Source of the DNA: Metabacillus sp. KUDC1714
GTDB lineage: Bacteria; Bacillota; Bacilli; Bacillales; Bacillaceae
Direction of reading: 5' to 3'
Assembly: GCF_014217835.1 (NCBI RefSeq)
Contig: NZ_CP055263.1
Coordinates: forward strand, 3,227,501-3,291,500
Length of the DNA stretch: 64,000 nucleotides
Part shown: piece after piece, positions 1-8,836 of the stretch
Position numbering within the stretch: the stretch's first letter is position 1
Layout of the letters: every line of letters starts with the position of its first letter
Position numbers and translations under genes: made by a program
The notes under the pieces: generated by a model
What the model saw: the letters and a program-made list of their open reading frames with translations, nothing else
The model's database searches: none
What the model was told of the DNA's origin: nothing

Positions 1-853
1 TGTCTTGTCTGATTGGTATAAGGAAGGGATCCTTGATCCACAGTTTGGAACTAGAACATGGGATGACATAATGGCTCTTGTAACAAATGGACAAACAGGT
101 ATAGTTACTGGTCCATGGCATATTCCGGACTGGGGATTATCAACTGTAAGAGAAATGGATAAGAATGCAGATTTCGAAGCTTATTCATTAGAAGATGAAA
201 ATGGAAAAGTAAACGTTGCTCACACGAACCCAACTGGTGCTTTTATCGTTGTCAGAAAAGACTATGAACATCCAGAATTAGCGATTGAGATTTTGAATCT
301 CTTCTATGACGAGCTAGCAAATTCAAAAGACTTAGAAACTGATTATCCAGAAGTTGCAGAATACAAAGAACTTGGTGTTGATGGGTCAACGAGACCGTTT
401 AATATCGAAGTGTTAAAATCAGATAATTTGTTATTTGACTATTCAACTATAATGGGTGCAGTAAACGGTGAAATTGAGATGGGAGAAATCGCTTCATCTG
501 AAGCAAGAGATGCAGCAACTAGTATTAAAAAATATACCGAAAATCCTAGTGATGCTGATACGGCAGATTGGTCAAAATATCACTCTAGAGTGAAAGGTAT
601 GGGTTTGATCGATAAACTTACAAAAGAGGATAAATTCAATTGGGTAAATCCAGTGTACTTCGGAAATACGGAGACATTAGAGAAAAAAGGTGCGAACCTT
701 CTTAAATTAGAAGAAGAAGACTTCATTAAAATTGTAACAGGTGCTGAGCCTCTTGAATATTTTGATACCTTTGTATCAAATTGGAAAAGTCAAGGCGGAG
801 ATGAAATCATCGCTGAAATCGAAGCAATAAATGCTGATAGGAGTAATGAATAA
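1..853 (+). CDS. ABC transporter solute-binding lipoprotein, LplA-type (5' truncated)
   Basis: This is the C-terminal part (at least 282 residues) of an extracellular sugar-binding protein. The reading frame is open to the window edge, so the start and lipobox lie outside; the TTG at 5 is internal. Visible traits of the LplA-like family are the GPWHIPDWG segment, a stretch beginning NPTGAFIVVRKDYEHPE, and a C-terminal YFDTFVSNWKSQGG. Two permease genes follow in the same direction after 50 bp, giving the usual binding protein-permease-permease order. No ATPase gene is present, as expected for importers of this class that share an MsmX-type ATPase. Substrate is not readable from sequence; complex oligosaccharides such as rhamnogalacturonan or xylan fragments are typical of the family (inference). 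Confidence 0.9.
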   Translation, partial: VLSDWYKEGILDPQFGTRTWDDIMALVTNGQTGIVTGPWHIPDWGLSTVREMDKNADFEAYSLEDENGKVNVAHTNPTGAFIVVRKDYEHPELAIEILNLFYDELANSKDLETDYPEVAEYKELGVDGSTRPFNIEVLKSDNLLFDYSTIMGAVNGEIEMGEIASSEARDAATSIKKYTENPSDADTADWSKYHSRVKGMGLIDKLTKEDKFNWVNPVYFGNTETLEKKGANLLKLEEEDFIKIVTGAEPLEYFDTFVSNWKSQGGDEIIAEIEAINADRSNE

Positions 854-903
854 GGAATAAGGGCTGCTTTGCAGTCCTTATTCTATAAGGAGGGAAAATC
901 ATT

Positions 904-1857
904 ATGAAACCGATAGAGCATGCAAATACAAGGATAGAGCCTATCTATCAAAAGAAGATAAAAGGAAGAAAATTGACTAAAATTGAAGCCTCGTATCACC
1001 TTATGCTGTTGCCCGGGATGATCTTTCTATTCATTTTTAGTTATATCCCAATGTTTGGGATCATCATGGCTTTTCAAGATTATATTCCAGCAAAAGGATT
1101 GTTAGGTTCTGAATTTGTTGGATTTGATCATTTTACTTATATGTTCTCATTACCTGATATCGGGCAAATATTTTCAAATACAATTGTAATCGCACTTGGA
1201 AAAATAGTCTTAGGAACTTTAATGGCAATTGTATTCTCAATTTTATTAAACGAAGTTAGGATTAAACTGTTAAAAAAATCAATTCAAACCGTTGTATATT
1301 TACCTCATTTTTTATCATGGGTTGTATTGGCATCTGTTGTGTTAAATATGTTTAATCTTGATGGAACTGTGAATCAAATTTTAACTTTTTTTGGGTTTGA
1401 AAAGCTGAACTTTCTTGGAAGTAATAAGCTATTTCAACCATTAATAATTGGTACAGATGTTTGGAAGGAATTTGGATTTAATTCCATTGTATACTTAGCT
1501 GCAATAACTGCAATAGACCCAGGGCTTCATGAAGCAGCAGGGATTGATGGAGCCAATTGGTGGAAAAGAGTTTGGCACATTACACTTCCTGGCATGTTGC
1601 CTATAATCCTTCTATTGGCTATTCTAAGTCTCCCTAATATCTTGAATGCTGGTTTTGATCAAATCTATAACCTGTATTCACCCATGGTTTATGAGACAGG
1701 AGACATTCTGGATACCTATGTATATCGAATCGGGTTAATTGGCCGTGAATATAGCTTTGGTACAGCAGTTGGTTTATTTAAATCATTAATAGGATTAGTT
1801 TTAATATTATCAGCAAACAATGCTGCTAAAAAATATACAGATCGAAAGTTATTCTAA
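904..1857 (+). CDS. ABC sugar transporter permease, LplB-like
   Basis: A 317-residue membrane permease. The first helix reads LMLLPGMIFLFIFSYIPMFG, and the cytoplasmic EAA loop is visible as EAAGIDGA followed by a LPGMLP segment near residues 215-240, the site that docks the ATPase. About six hydrophobic segments are present. The start is ATG with AAGGAGGG upstream. It is the second gene of the operon, 50 bp after the binding protein and 15 bp before the next permease. The HxFTYMFSLPD-type stretch and overall length match the LplB branch. It forms one half of the membrane channel; substrate unknown. Confidence 0.92.
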   Translation: MKPIEHANTRIEPIYQKKIKGRKLTKIEASYHLMLLPGMIFLFIFSYIPMFGIIMAFQDYIPAKGLLGSEFVGFDHFTYMFSLPDIGQIFSNTIVIALGKIVLGTLMAIVFSILLNEVRIKLLKKSIQTVVYLPHFLSWVVLASVVLNMFNLDGTVNQILTFFGFEKLNFLGSNKLFQPLIIGTDVWKEFGFNSIVYLAAITAIDPGLHEAAGIDGANWWKRVWHITLPGMLPIILLLAILSLPNILNAGFDQIYNLYSPMVYETGDILDTYVYRIGLIGREYSFGTAVGLFKSLIGLVLILSANNAAKKYTDRKLF

Positions 1858-1872
1858 GGAGGTAGAGGGATT

Positions 1873-2766
1873 GTGGTACAGAATAAAACATTTTCCGCGC
1901 GATTAGGAAAAGTAATCATCTATGCAATCGTCATATTATTAGGGCTAATCTGTCTCCTGCCATTGTGGAATATTGTCGCTATTTCTTTTAGTAGTAGTGA
2001 GGCGGTTGCGGCAAATGCCGTAGGTTTAACACCGATAAATTTTACAACAAAAGCATATACGATGATCATGCAGGATGGACAATTTTGGCGCTCATTTTCT
2101 ATATCCATTCAACGAGTGATTCTTTCACTTATTATTAATATGATATTAATTGTCTTAATGGCATATCCACTTTCTAAATCGAAACGAAATTTTAGAGGTA
2201 GAAATATATATATGAATCTTATTATTTTTGCGATGTTGTTTAATGGCGGCATGATTCCTACTTATTTAGTCGTGAAAAACTTAGATCTCCTAAATACAAT
2301 ATGGTCCTTGGTATTACCCGGAGCAGTCCAAATTTTTAGCATTATTTTAGTAATGAATTTCTTCATAGGTGTACCCAAATCGTTAGAAGAAGCAGCTATT
2401 ATGGACGGCGCTAACCCATGGCAAATATTAATAAAGGTTTATATTCCTATCTCCTTACCAGCCCTAGCAACGGTTGCATTATTTAGTATTGTTGGAAACT
2501 GGAATGACTTCTTTTCAGGATTAATTTACATGACGAAAGTTAGCAATTACCCTATCATGACTTATATTCAGTCATTATCAATTGATATTCAAGATATATT
2601 AAAAGCAGGGGCAAACTCAAGTCAATTGGAAAATATAATGGAAGTTTCAAATAGAAATTTAAACGCTGCAAAAATCGTCATTTCTACTATTCCATTATTA
2701 CTAATCTATCCAATATTACAGAAATATTTTATTACAGGTATTGTGGTTGGTTCCGTAAAGGAATAG
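1873..2766 (+). CDS. ABC sugar transporter permease, YtcP/LplC-like
   Basis: A 297-residue permease that pairs with the LplB-like protein upstream. It has about six membrane segments, the conserved MLFNGGMIPTYLVVK stretch typical of YtcP/LplC proteins, an EAA loop (EEAAIMDGA) and the characteristic C-terminus ending near GIVVGSVKE. The start is GTG, supported by AAGGAGGTAGAGGG just upstream, which overlaps the end of the previous gene by position. It is the last gene of the operon; a strong hairpin terminator follows at 2907. Confidence 0.92.
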   Translation: MVQNKTFSARLGKVIIYAIVILLGLICLLPLWNIVAISFSSSEAVAANAVGLTPINFTTKAYTMIMQDGQFWRSFSISIQRVILSLIINMILIVLMAYPLSKSKRNFRGRNIYMNLIIFAMLFNGGMIPTYLVVKNLDLLNTIWSLVLPGAVQIFSIILVMNFFIGVPKSLEEAAIMDGANPWQILIKVYIPISLPALATVALFSIVGNWNDFFSGLIYMTKVSNYPIMTYIQSLSIDIQDILKAGANSSQLENIMEVSNRNLNAAKIVISTIPLLLIYPILQKYFITGIVVGSVKE

Positions 2767-2906
2767 TGACCTGTAGATAGAGATTGGGTCCAATAAAACC
2801 TCACTATGTATTATTAATTCATTAAGAGAAAACAAAAAGAGGAGAAGTCTCTTTTACAGGGCATGATCTCGTCTAATGGTGATAACAATAATAAATAAGT
2901 ATGAGA

Positions 2907-2940
2907 AAAGCATCTACACTATTTGTAGGTGCTTTCTTTC
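2907..2940. terminator. Bidirectional rho-independent terminator
   Basis: A 12-bp stem (2907-2918 with 2924-2935, one G-T pair) starting AAAGCATCTACA, a 5-base loop and a T-rich tail; the A-run on the left serves the minus strand. It lies between the convergent importer operon and LysR gene. Confidence 0.8.
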
Positions 2941-3043
2941 TAGCTAATAAAAATATAGTAAAAAAAGGAGGGCATGATAAGCATTTAATTAAAGGATTTC
3001 TTATTAACTTTATTAATAGACTATTATCTGTTACGACTAATTG

Positions 3044-3907
3044 CTACACTCTAAATTCTTTTTCAATAAAATCAACAAATGCCTTAACAATGTTTAATTT
3101 TAATGAATCCTCGTGATAAATCATCCATGTCTTACGAACAATAGGTTTCCCATCAATAGATTTAATATCAGCTATATGTATATCATTTACATCCTTTAAT
3201 ATCAAACTAGGTAAAATAGCATAGCCTAATCCATTTATGACCATTTTTTTACAAGTGTCTGCTTTATCTACTTCTATGCTGACAAGTGGGGGTTGGGTGA
3301 AATTTTCAGACCACCACTTATCTATGGAATTCTTCAATGACGTGTCAGTATGATAATCAATTCTTGGCAAGTTAGGAAGGTCATGTATGTCTATTTTTTC
3401 TTTAGAAGCTATGCAAATGGATTCTTCAAATAATAAATGTTTATGATCTTTCCAAATAAAGTCCCCTTTAACTATTCCAATATGGACATTTTGATTGTAA
3501 ATTAACTGAGCAATGTGACTGCTAAAGTTTGTCGTTACCTTAAATTCAATATTAGGATACTGATCTTTGAATAGCTTTAATAGGTTGGGAAGCATGTAAT
3601 CAGTAAAAAAGTTAGAAACACCCAATCTTAGTGTACCTACAACTCTATCCTCCATATTAAGGACATTTTCCTTAATTTTTTGTATGGTTAATAACATTTC
3701 TTGTGCACTTTTGGCTAAATACTCTCCTTGTGGAGTAAATTGAACTCCACGCCTTCCTCTATTTACGATAATTACGCCAAATTCCTTTTCTAATTGGTTT
3801 AATCGGTTTGTCAAAGCCGGTTGAGAAATATACAAAAGTTGAGCAGCCTTTGTAATATTTTTTTCTTTATAGAGGGTTTGCAAAACCATCCAATCTCGTT
3901 CATCCAA
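3044..3907 (-). CDS. LysR family regulator, CcpC-like (copy 1)
   Basis: A transcription regulator with an N-terminal winged helix (ITKAAQLLYISQPALTNRL, about residues 12-35) and a substrate-binding domain. The effector domain resembles CcpC, the citrate-responsive LysR of Bacillus: it has GIVKGDFIWKD, a DTSLKNSIDKWW stretch, a DTCKKMVINGLGYAILPS stretch and a closing TWMIYHEDSLKL. The start chosen is TTG at 3907, eight bases after GGAGG, giving MDERDWMVL and 287 residues. The upstream TTG at 3934 has no ribosome site. It is divergent from an AbrB-family gene, the usual arrangement for a LysR target. The second LysR at 7826 has the same length and the same MDE(K/R)DW start. Citrate or a related tricarboxylate as effector is inference. 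Confidence 0.9.
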   Translation of the reverse strand: MDERDWMVLQTLYKEKNITKAAQLLYISQPALTNRLNQLEKEFGVIIVNRGRRGVQFTPQGEYLAKSAQEMLLTIQKIKENVLNMEDRVVGTLRLGVSNFFTDYMLPNLLKLFKDQYPNIEFKVTTNFSSHIAQLIYNQNVHIGIVKGDFIWKDHKHLLFEESICIASKEKIDIHDLPNLPRIDYHTDTSLKNSIDKWWSENFTQPPLVSIEVDKADTCKKMVINGLGYAILPSLILKDVNDIHIADIKSIDGKPIVRKTWMIYHEDSLKLNIVKAFVDFIEKEFRV

Positions 3908-3934
3908 ACTAATAACCTCCATTTCTACTATCAA

Positions 3935-3962
3935 GATTATTTATGGATAATTATAATAAATC
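3935..3962. promoter_or_regulatory. Candidate LysR operator (dyad) in divergent promoter region
   Basis: Imperfect inverted repeat gattatttat-N8-ataataaatc, 28 bp before the chosen start of the LysR gene and about 100 bp before the divergent AbrB-family gene. Position fits LysR autoregulation. The match to a known site is not established. Confidence 0.35.
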
Positions 3963-4060
3963 AATATTTTAATTATTTCTAAAAGTATACTATATTTGAT
4001 TTATCAAGAAAAGATTACAAAATACTTCACCTAAGTAAAATATCGAAAGAAGGATTCGGA

Positions 4061-5197
4061 ATGAAAAAAAATAGGGATTTTATTCAGTTTGGGTTGTTTG
4101 TAACAGTAAGCGGAGTAGGTGGATTATTTCTCTCTTTAACTGGTCTCCCTATTGGATGGATGATCGGGACACTCCTCATGGCAACTTTTCTTTCAATTTT
4201 ACGTCCGAATTTATTACAATTACCTCGTAATCAAAAGGGTATTCCAAAATATTGGTTATATATTGGACAGTGTATCTTAGGGATTGAATTAGGACGGAAA
4301 GTGAATAGTTCTGTTCTATACATTTTTCATGAAAATTGGTCAACTATTACCATAATGCTACTTTTATCTATTTTTATTTCTTTACTTTCAGGTTTTGTTT
4401 TATGGAAATACAGCAATTTGGATATGTTAACAAGTTTTTTTGCTACTGCACCTGGGGGCCTTTCCTCAATCCCTGGCATTGCAGAAGAGGTTGGTGCTAA
4501 CACTGGTGTTGTCAGTATTATTCAGGCTATGCGTGTATTTTTAGTTATCCTAACGATTCCTCTAATTATATCTTTCTTGAATAGTCATTCTGAGGCTAAT
4601 GCAAACAACTATACTATCTCAACGGAATTAACAAAATTTGGAATTGAACAGCTTGCTTTTACAATTTTGTTTGTATGTATAGCGTGGAGTGGATATTATA
4701 TAGGGGAATTTTTGAAGTTTCCAGCTCCATGGCTGATTGGTAGTATGGTTAGTGTTGCTATTGTCAAATCTTTTGGCTCAGAACTTTTTGGATATGAACT
4801 TGTAACTTGGTGGCCGCAAAGTTTAATGATCGTATCACAAATTTTTATTGGTGCAAGCATCGGCTCGCGTTTTCATAAAAATATGTTTATAGGGTTAAAT
4901 AGAACTTTAATAATTTCATTTTTGAGTACAATAGGCTTAATTGTTTCTGTATTTATATGCGCTTATTTTGTATCGATTGTAACGGATATAACATTTCTGA
5001 CTGCAGGTTTAGCTTTTGCACCAGGTGGAATTGCAGAGATGACAACAACTGCTCTTGTGCTTAATGGTGATGCTACATTTGTCATAGCAGTACAAGTGCT
5101 CAGGGTCGTCACTGTATGCATTACTCTTCCTCCTCTATTTAGATTTTTAAGATATTGGGAGGTCAAGAAGAAATCTCATTCTCATCTATCTGCATAG
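4061..5197 (+). CDS. AbrB-family integral membrane protein (PF05145 type)
   Basis: A 378-residue, very hydrophobic protein with two homologous halves. Each half carries the family signature: TAPGGLSSIPGIAEEVGA (about residue 129) and FAPGGIAEMTTTAL (about residue 322), each followed by a (M/L)RVF/VV helix. This family is annotated variously as AbrB-family or 'ammonia monooxygenase'; it is unrelated to the DNA-binding AbrB of Bacillus, and its function is uncertain, with small-molecule transport often suggested. Start ATG with AAGGA six bases upstream. It is divergent from a CcpC-like LysR and shares a block with CitMHS and PrpF genes, suggesting organic acid uptake or export (inference). Confidence 0.85.
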   Translation: MKKNRDFIQFGLFVTVSGVGGLFLSLTGLPIGWMIGTLLMATFLSILRPNLLQLPRNQKGIPKYWLYIGQCILGIELGRKVNSSVLYIFHENWSTITIMLLLSIFISLLSGFVLWKYSNLDMLTSFFATAPGGLSSIPGIAEEVGANTGVVSIIQAMRVFLVILTIPLIISFLNSHSEANANNYTISTELTKFGIEQLAFTILFVCIAWSGYYIGEFLKFPAPWLIGSMVSVAIVKSFGSELFGYELVTWWPQSLMIVSQIFIGASIGSRFHKNMFIGLNRTLIISFLSTIGLIVSVFICAYFVSIVTDITFLTAGLAFAPGGIAEMTTTALVLNGDATFVIAVQVLRVVTVCITLPPLFRFLRYWEVKKKSHSHLSA

Positions 5198-5291
5198 TTA
5201 GTATTGTTTTATTTTTTTATTAAACGTTATAATTATTTCAATAACTTTATTTATAGTTTACGGAAAAAATAACATTAAGGGTGATAATAGT

Positions 5292-5903
5292 GTGTCTTAT
5301 TATTATAAAAAAGAACAAAAGAATCTAGAAAAATATTCATATAATTTGAAATCTAATGGAAGTACAGAAGAAAAAGATATTGAAGTATTAGCACTTAAAA
5401 TGAAAGAAATTATTCAAAATTCATCACGAGAGGATAAAGATATTGTCTTTTTATGTATAGGTTCTGATCGATATGTTGGTGATTCATTAGGACCATTAGT
5501 AGGAACGATGCTTAAAGATAGTCAAGTTCCTTTTCGTGTTTATGGAACATTAGAAGAGCCCGTACATGCATTTAATTTAAAAGGGATATTAAAGGAAATC
5601 AATAAACAATTTAAAAAGCCTCTTATTTTTAGTATTGATTCATCCATTGGTGATAAAAATCAAGTGGGCTATGTGATGTTTAAAGAGGGACCATTAACTC
5701 CTGGAAAAGCACTTGAAAAGATGCTCCCTGAAGTAGGGGATTACCATTTCGTGGGATTTGTTAATTATATAGATCCTTTGCCAACTTCACAATTTTTAAA
5801 TGATACAAGATTGTATACTGTAATGAATCTTGCAAAAACGATTGTGAAAGTGGTTACTAAAATAAAGGTATATGACAATATCTCAGAGGGAAAAGAGAGT
5901 TAG
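5292..5903 (+). CDS. yyaC: YyaC family spore protein (DUF1256, GPR-like fold)
   Basis: A 203-residue protein. Family motifs are FLCIGSDRYVGDSLGPLVG (about residues 55-73), GTLEEPVHAFNL and FSIDSSIGDKNQVGYV, followed by VGFVNYIDPLPTSQFLNDTR. YyaC proteins are conserved in endospore formers and resemble the germination protease GPR, though a proteolytic role is unproven. The start is GTG with AAGGGTG six bases before it. The N-terminal 40 residues are lysine- and glutamate-rich and variable. It looks like an independent gene within the organic acid block, ending at a shared terminator. This is the best sequence marker that the host forms endospores. Confidence 0.88.
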   Translation: MSYYYKKEQKNLEKYSYNLKSNGSTEEKDIEVLALKMKEIIQNSSREDKDIVFLCIGSDRYVGDSLGPLVGTMLKDSQVPFRVYGTLEEPVHAFNLKGILKEINKQFKKPLIFSIDSSIGDKNQVGYVMFKEGPLTPGKALEKMLPEVGDYHFVGFVNYIDPLPTSQFLNDTRLYTVMNLAKTIVKVVTKIKVYDNISEGKES

Positions 5904-5958
5904 ACTAATTCTAATGCTTATTATTTAATGTATAGATTATTTCATAATCATAAAAAAA

Positions 5959-6008
5959 GAGCCATCCAGATCAGGTTCGTAACTGAATTTGAATGGCTCA
6001 GCTTTATT
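5959..6008. terminator. Bidirectional terminator between yyaC and CitMHS gene
   Basis: Long hairpin with outer arms beginning GAGCCATCCAGAT (5959-5971) and ending ATTTGAATGGCTC (5987-5999), mostly paired with G-T wobbles, and an inner pairing around 5972-5984. A-run on the left and T-rich on the right; it separates two convergent genes. Confidence 0.75.
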
Positions 6009-6046
6009 ATTGGAATTTAAGTTGAAAAATCACAAAGGAATAAAGG

Positions 6047-7357
6047 TTAGCTGATAGAACTTGTTAAAAAAGCAACAGCAATAATGACTACCGAACAAAG
6101 AAGAGTCCATTTAAACGCATAGCGCTGAAATTCCCCGATGTCTGTTTTAACCATTCCTACTAGTAAAAGAGTAGATGCAACAAGAGGACTTAGAAAATGT
6201 ACAGGTTGCCCTAATATGGAAGCTCTTGCAATTTCTAAAGGACTTACCCCATAAGCTGCTCCTGCTTCAGCTAGAATTGGCAAAACTCCAAAGTAATAAG
6301 CGTCGTTGGATAAAACGAAAGTAAATGGCATGCTAGTTAGTGCCACGACAAGAGGAAAAAAGGAACCTACAGATTCTGGAATGATCGATACTAATGCATT
6401 TGAAATTGCGTCTACCATTTTTGTTCCGGAAAAAATTCCTGAGAAGATACCAGCGGCAAACACTAATATGACAACAGTTAAAGCATTTCCTGCATGTGAT
6501 AAAATACGTTCTTTTTGCTCTTCTAAATTTGGATAGTTAATCATAGCAGCGAGTACAAATCCAATTAGAAATAGGATTGGAGCTGAAATTAACCCCATGA
6601 CTAAAACCACCATAATCGTTACTGTTAAAATGAAGTTTACCCATCTTAATGTAGGGCGTTTAATATCATCTTGCAGGGCAAAAGTGGCAGCAACCTCGCT
6701 CAATTTTAATGATTGATGTGGAATTTCCTCGACATTAATAACACCAATTCTTGCTCTTTCCTTTTTTCCAAGAACAAAAGCTATAAAAAGAATACATCCC
6801 ATTCCTGATAACATTGTTGGTATAAGTGGGAGGAAAAACTCATTAGCATCAAGACCTAAAGAGGCAATGGCTCTTGTAGCTGGTCCTCCCCAAGGAGTCA
6901 TACCGCTCATTATGCTGACAGAAAGTAAAGAAATTGTTGCAAGTACAAGTGGGTTCATACCAATTCGAAGATAAAGTGCCAACATAGCAGAAATAGTAAT
7001 CATATGAGTTGTCGTTCCATCGCCATCTAATGCAACGGTCATAGCGATTATTGCGGTTCCAATAGCAATTTTAACGGGATCTCCTTTAACGAATTTCATC
7101 ATTTTATTAATTAGTGGGTCAAATAAGCCTGCATCGATTAAAATTCCAAAAAATAAAATAGCAAACAATAATAAGGCAGCTGAAGGAGCAACTTCTTTTA
7201 AGCCATCTAGCATCATACCCCCGAGCTCTAAGCCAAACCCACCAATTACTGCAAATATTATTGGCACAATAACAAGAGCTGTAACAGGAGATAATTTTTT
7301 TGCCATGATCAAATAAGTAAAAACGACAACCATTGAAATTCCTAAAAAAGTAAGAAT
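6047..7357 (-). CDS. CitMHS family citrate/tricarboxylate transporter, probable ATT start
   Basis: A polytopic secondary transporter of the CitMHS family (CitM/CitH type, metal-citrate:proton symport). Seen motifs include ILFFGILIDAGLFDPLI, ALDGDGTTTHMITISAM and MTPWGGPATRAIASLG. The first ATG (7333) lies about 30 bases from the only ribosome site, and starts eight codons inside the family's usual N-terminus. An in-frame ATT at 7357-7355 sits eight bases after AGGAGG and gives MLTFLGISMVVVFTYLIM, which lines up with the MLxILGFxM start I recall for CitM proteins. I therefore set the start there (436 residues). If ATT is not used, translation may be weak or the gene may carry a start mutation. 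Likely substrate is a tricarboxylate handled by the neighbouring PrpF. Confidence 0.9.
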   Translation of the reverse strand: MLTFLGISMVVVFTYLIMAKKLSPVTALVIVPIIFAVIGGFGLELGGMMLDGLKEVAPSAALLLFAILFFGILIDAGLFDPLINKMMKFVKGDPVKIAIGTAIIAMTVALDGDGTTTHMITISAMLALYLRIGMNPLVLATISLLSVSIMSGMTPWGGPATRAIASLGLDANEFFLPLIPTMLSGMGCILFIAFVLGKKERARIGVINVEEIPHQSLKLSEVAATFALQDDIKRPTLRWVNFILTVTIMVVLVMGLISAPILFLIGFVLAAMINYPNLEEQKERILSHAGNALTVVILVFAAGIFSGIFSGTKMVDAISNALVSIIPESVGSFFPLVVALTSMPFTFVLSNDAYYFGVLPILAEAGAAYGVSPLEIARASILGQPVHFLSPLVASTLLLVGMVKTDIGEFQRYAFKWTLLCSVVIIAVAFLTSSIS

Positions 7358-7577
7358 TTTAATCCCCTCCTAAAATAAAGAAATCGCTTACAAAACATAT
7401 TGGAAATATTCCAGAAATAGAGTTTTGATTTACTACATCCCTAGATTAGAATTTAAGAATATTTCGTGTTTTTAGAATATAATACGTGGATTAATAAGTA
7501 AAATATATATTTTTTGAGATTTTTCTAAAAAAAAACTTATAATCAAGATGATAGATAAGGGAATTACTTTAAATTCC

Positions 7578-7815
7578 TCTTTAAATAAGGCTCTTTTCTA
7601 AAAGATTGTTGTTTTTGAACAAAACTGATTAGGTTGATTGGTGCGGAAGGTGCGAGACTCCTGTGGGAGTAGCGGGACAGATGAGACCCCGCAAGCGCTT
7701 CGCGCTGAGGAGGCTCATCGCCCGCCCCACGGAAAGCGAGCATCCTGAAGCGCCAATCAACCAACCCAATACTATTTTAAAAGCAACAAAGTTTGCGAAA
7801 ACAGCCTTAAATAAA
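7578..7815. repeat. Bacillus-type intergenic repeat with long terminal inverted repeats (copy 1)
   Basis: About 238 bp, much richer in GC than its surroundings. The ends pair over about 35 bases (left arm from TTTAAATAAGGCT; right arm ending AACAGCCTTAAATAAAG). An inner pair, GGTTGATTGG near 7632 and CCAATCAACC near 7753, encloses the core that begins GCGAGACTCCTGTGGGAGT. A second copy lies at 29243-29477 and a right-end fragment at 47196. It has no ORF of its own; spurious frames cross it. The structure is MITE-like, but an RNA role is possible. Confidence 0.8.
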
Positions 7816-7825
7816 GAAATTTTTA

Positions 7826-8689
7826 TTAAATATTTGGATTTTCATTTAAAAAATCTATGAAATTTTTTACAATCGAGAGCTTTAATGAATCTTGATTATA
7901 CATTAACCATGTATATCTAAATACTGGTTCTCCATTGTTATAGAATAATTCATGTATTTGGAGGTTATCTGAAGGTTGAAGACAAATTTCAGGTACAATT
8001 GCAATACCTAAATCATTTTTGACCATTTCTTTACATGTTTCTAGTCTGTCTGTTTCCATCATAACAAATGGCGGTTCGGAAAATCTGTCATGCCACCAAC
8101 CGGTAATTAGAGCTTTTAGAGAACTATCCGTTTTGTAATTAATAAATGGCAGTTCACGTAAATTTTCCATGTCTATTTCTTTTTTAGAAATCAAACAAAG
8201 TCTTTCTTTATGTAATAATACTTTTTTTCCATACCATTCATAATTTCCACGTAAAATTCCTAATTGCACAGTAGCAGAATTAAGAAGGTTAATAATATCG
8301 GTACTCCAACCTGTATTTATATTAAATTGTACATTGGGGAATTTAGTTGAAAACTTTTTTAATATCTTGGGAAGCTTATATTGAGCAAAGTTACTTGAAA
8401 CTCCTAACCTTAATGTTCCTTTTACCTCATTTTGCATATTAATCATATAGTCTTTCGTTTTTTGTAACTTATTTATCATTTCTTCGGAATACTCAACTAA
8501 ATGTATGCCTTCAGAAGTAAACTCAATTCCCCCTTTTATTTTAAAAAATAATCTAGTCCCAAACTCCTTTTCTAAATTTTTAAGTCTGTAAGTCAATGCA
8601 GGTTGTGAAATATATAAACGTTCTGATGCACGGCTAATATTTTTCTCTTGATATAAAATTCGGATCGCATTCCAATCTTTTTCATCCAT
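7826..8689 (-). CDS. LysR family regulator, CcpC-like (copy 2)
   Basis: A 287-residue LysR protein paralogous to the one at 3044. HTH: ISRASERLYISQPALTYRL. The effector domain again resembles CcpC: INTGWSTDIINLL, GILRGNYEWYGKK, KTDSSLKALITGWW, ETCKEMVKNDLGIAIVP and TWLMYNQDSLKL. The chosen start is ATG at 8689 (MDEKDWNAI), eight bases after GGAGA; this gives the same length as copy 1. It is divergent from prpF, so it probably controls it. The long repeat element ends only about 11 bp beyond its stop codon. Effector is inferred to be citrate-like. Confidence 0.9.
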   Translation of the reverse strand: MDEKDWNAIRILYQEKNISRASERLYISQPALTYRLKNLEKEFGTRLFFKIKGGIEFTSEGIHLVEYSEEMINKLQKTKDYMINMQNEVKGTLRLGVSSNFAQYKLPKILKKFSTKFPNVQFNINTGWSTDIINLLNSATVQLGILRGNYEWYGKKVLLHKERLCLISKKEIDMENLRELPFINYKTDSSLKALITGWWHDRFSEPPFVMMETDRLETCKEMVKNDLGIAIVPEICLQPSDNLQIHELFYNNGEPVFRYTWLMYNQDSLKLSIVKNFIDFLNENPNI

Positions 8690-8836
8690 AATGTTCATCT
8701 CCATCAACTGATTATAAGTTTTTTTTTGTATTTTTTTAATAAATTATCTATTTTACTTATGATAACACATGTCATACTATAATTTTAAAAGCACCGGTAC
8801 TTTTTAAAAAGTGAATAAGAAAAGGTGGTAATTTGG

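Noticed and set aside
2901-3116. 71-residue rightward ORF after the first operon
   Set aside because: It begins inside a terminator hairpin, has no ribosome site and overlaps the LysR gene on the other strand.
7564-7860. Frames crossing the GC-rich repeat
   Set aside because: They follow the repeat sequence, lack ribosome sites and are not shared as proteins by the second copy.
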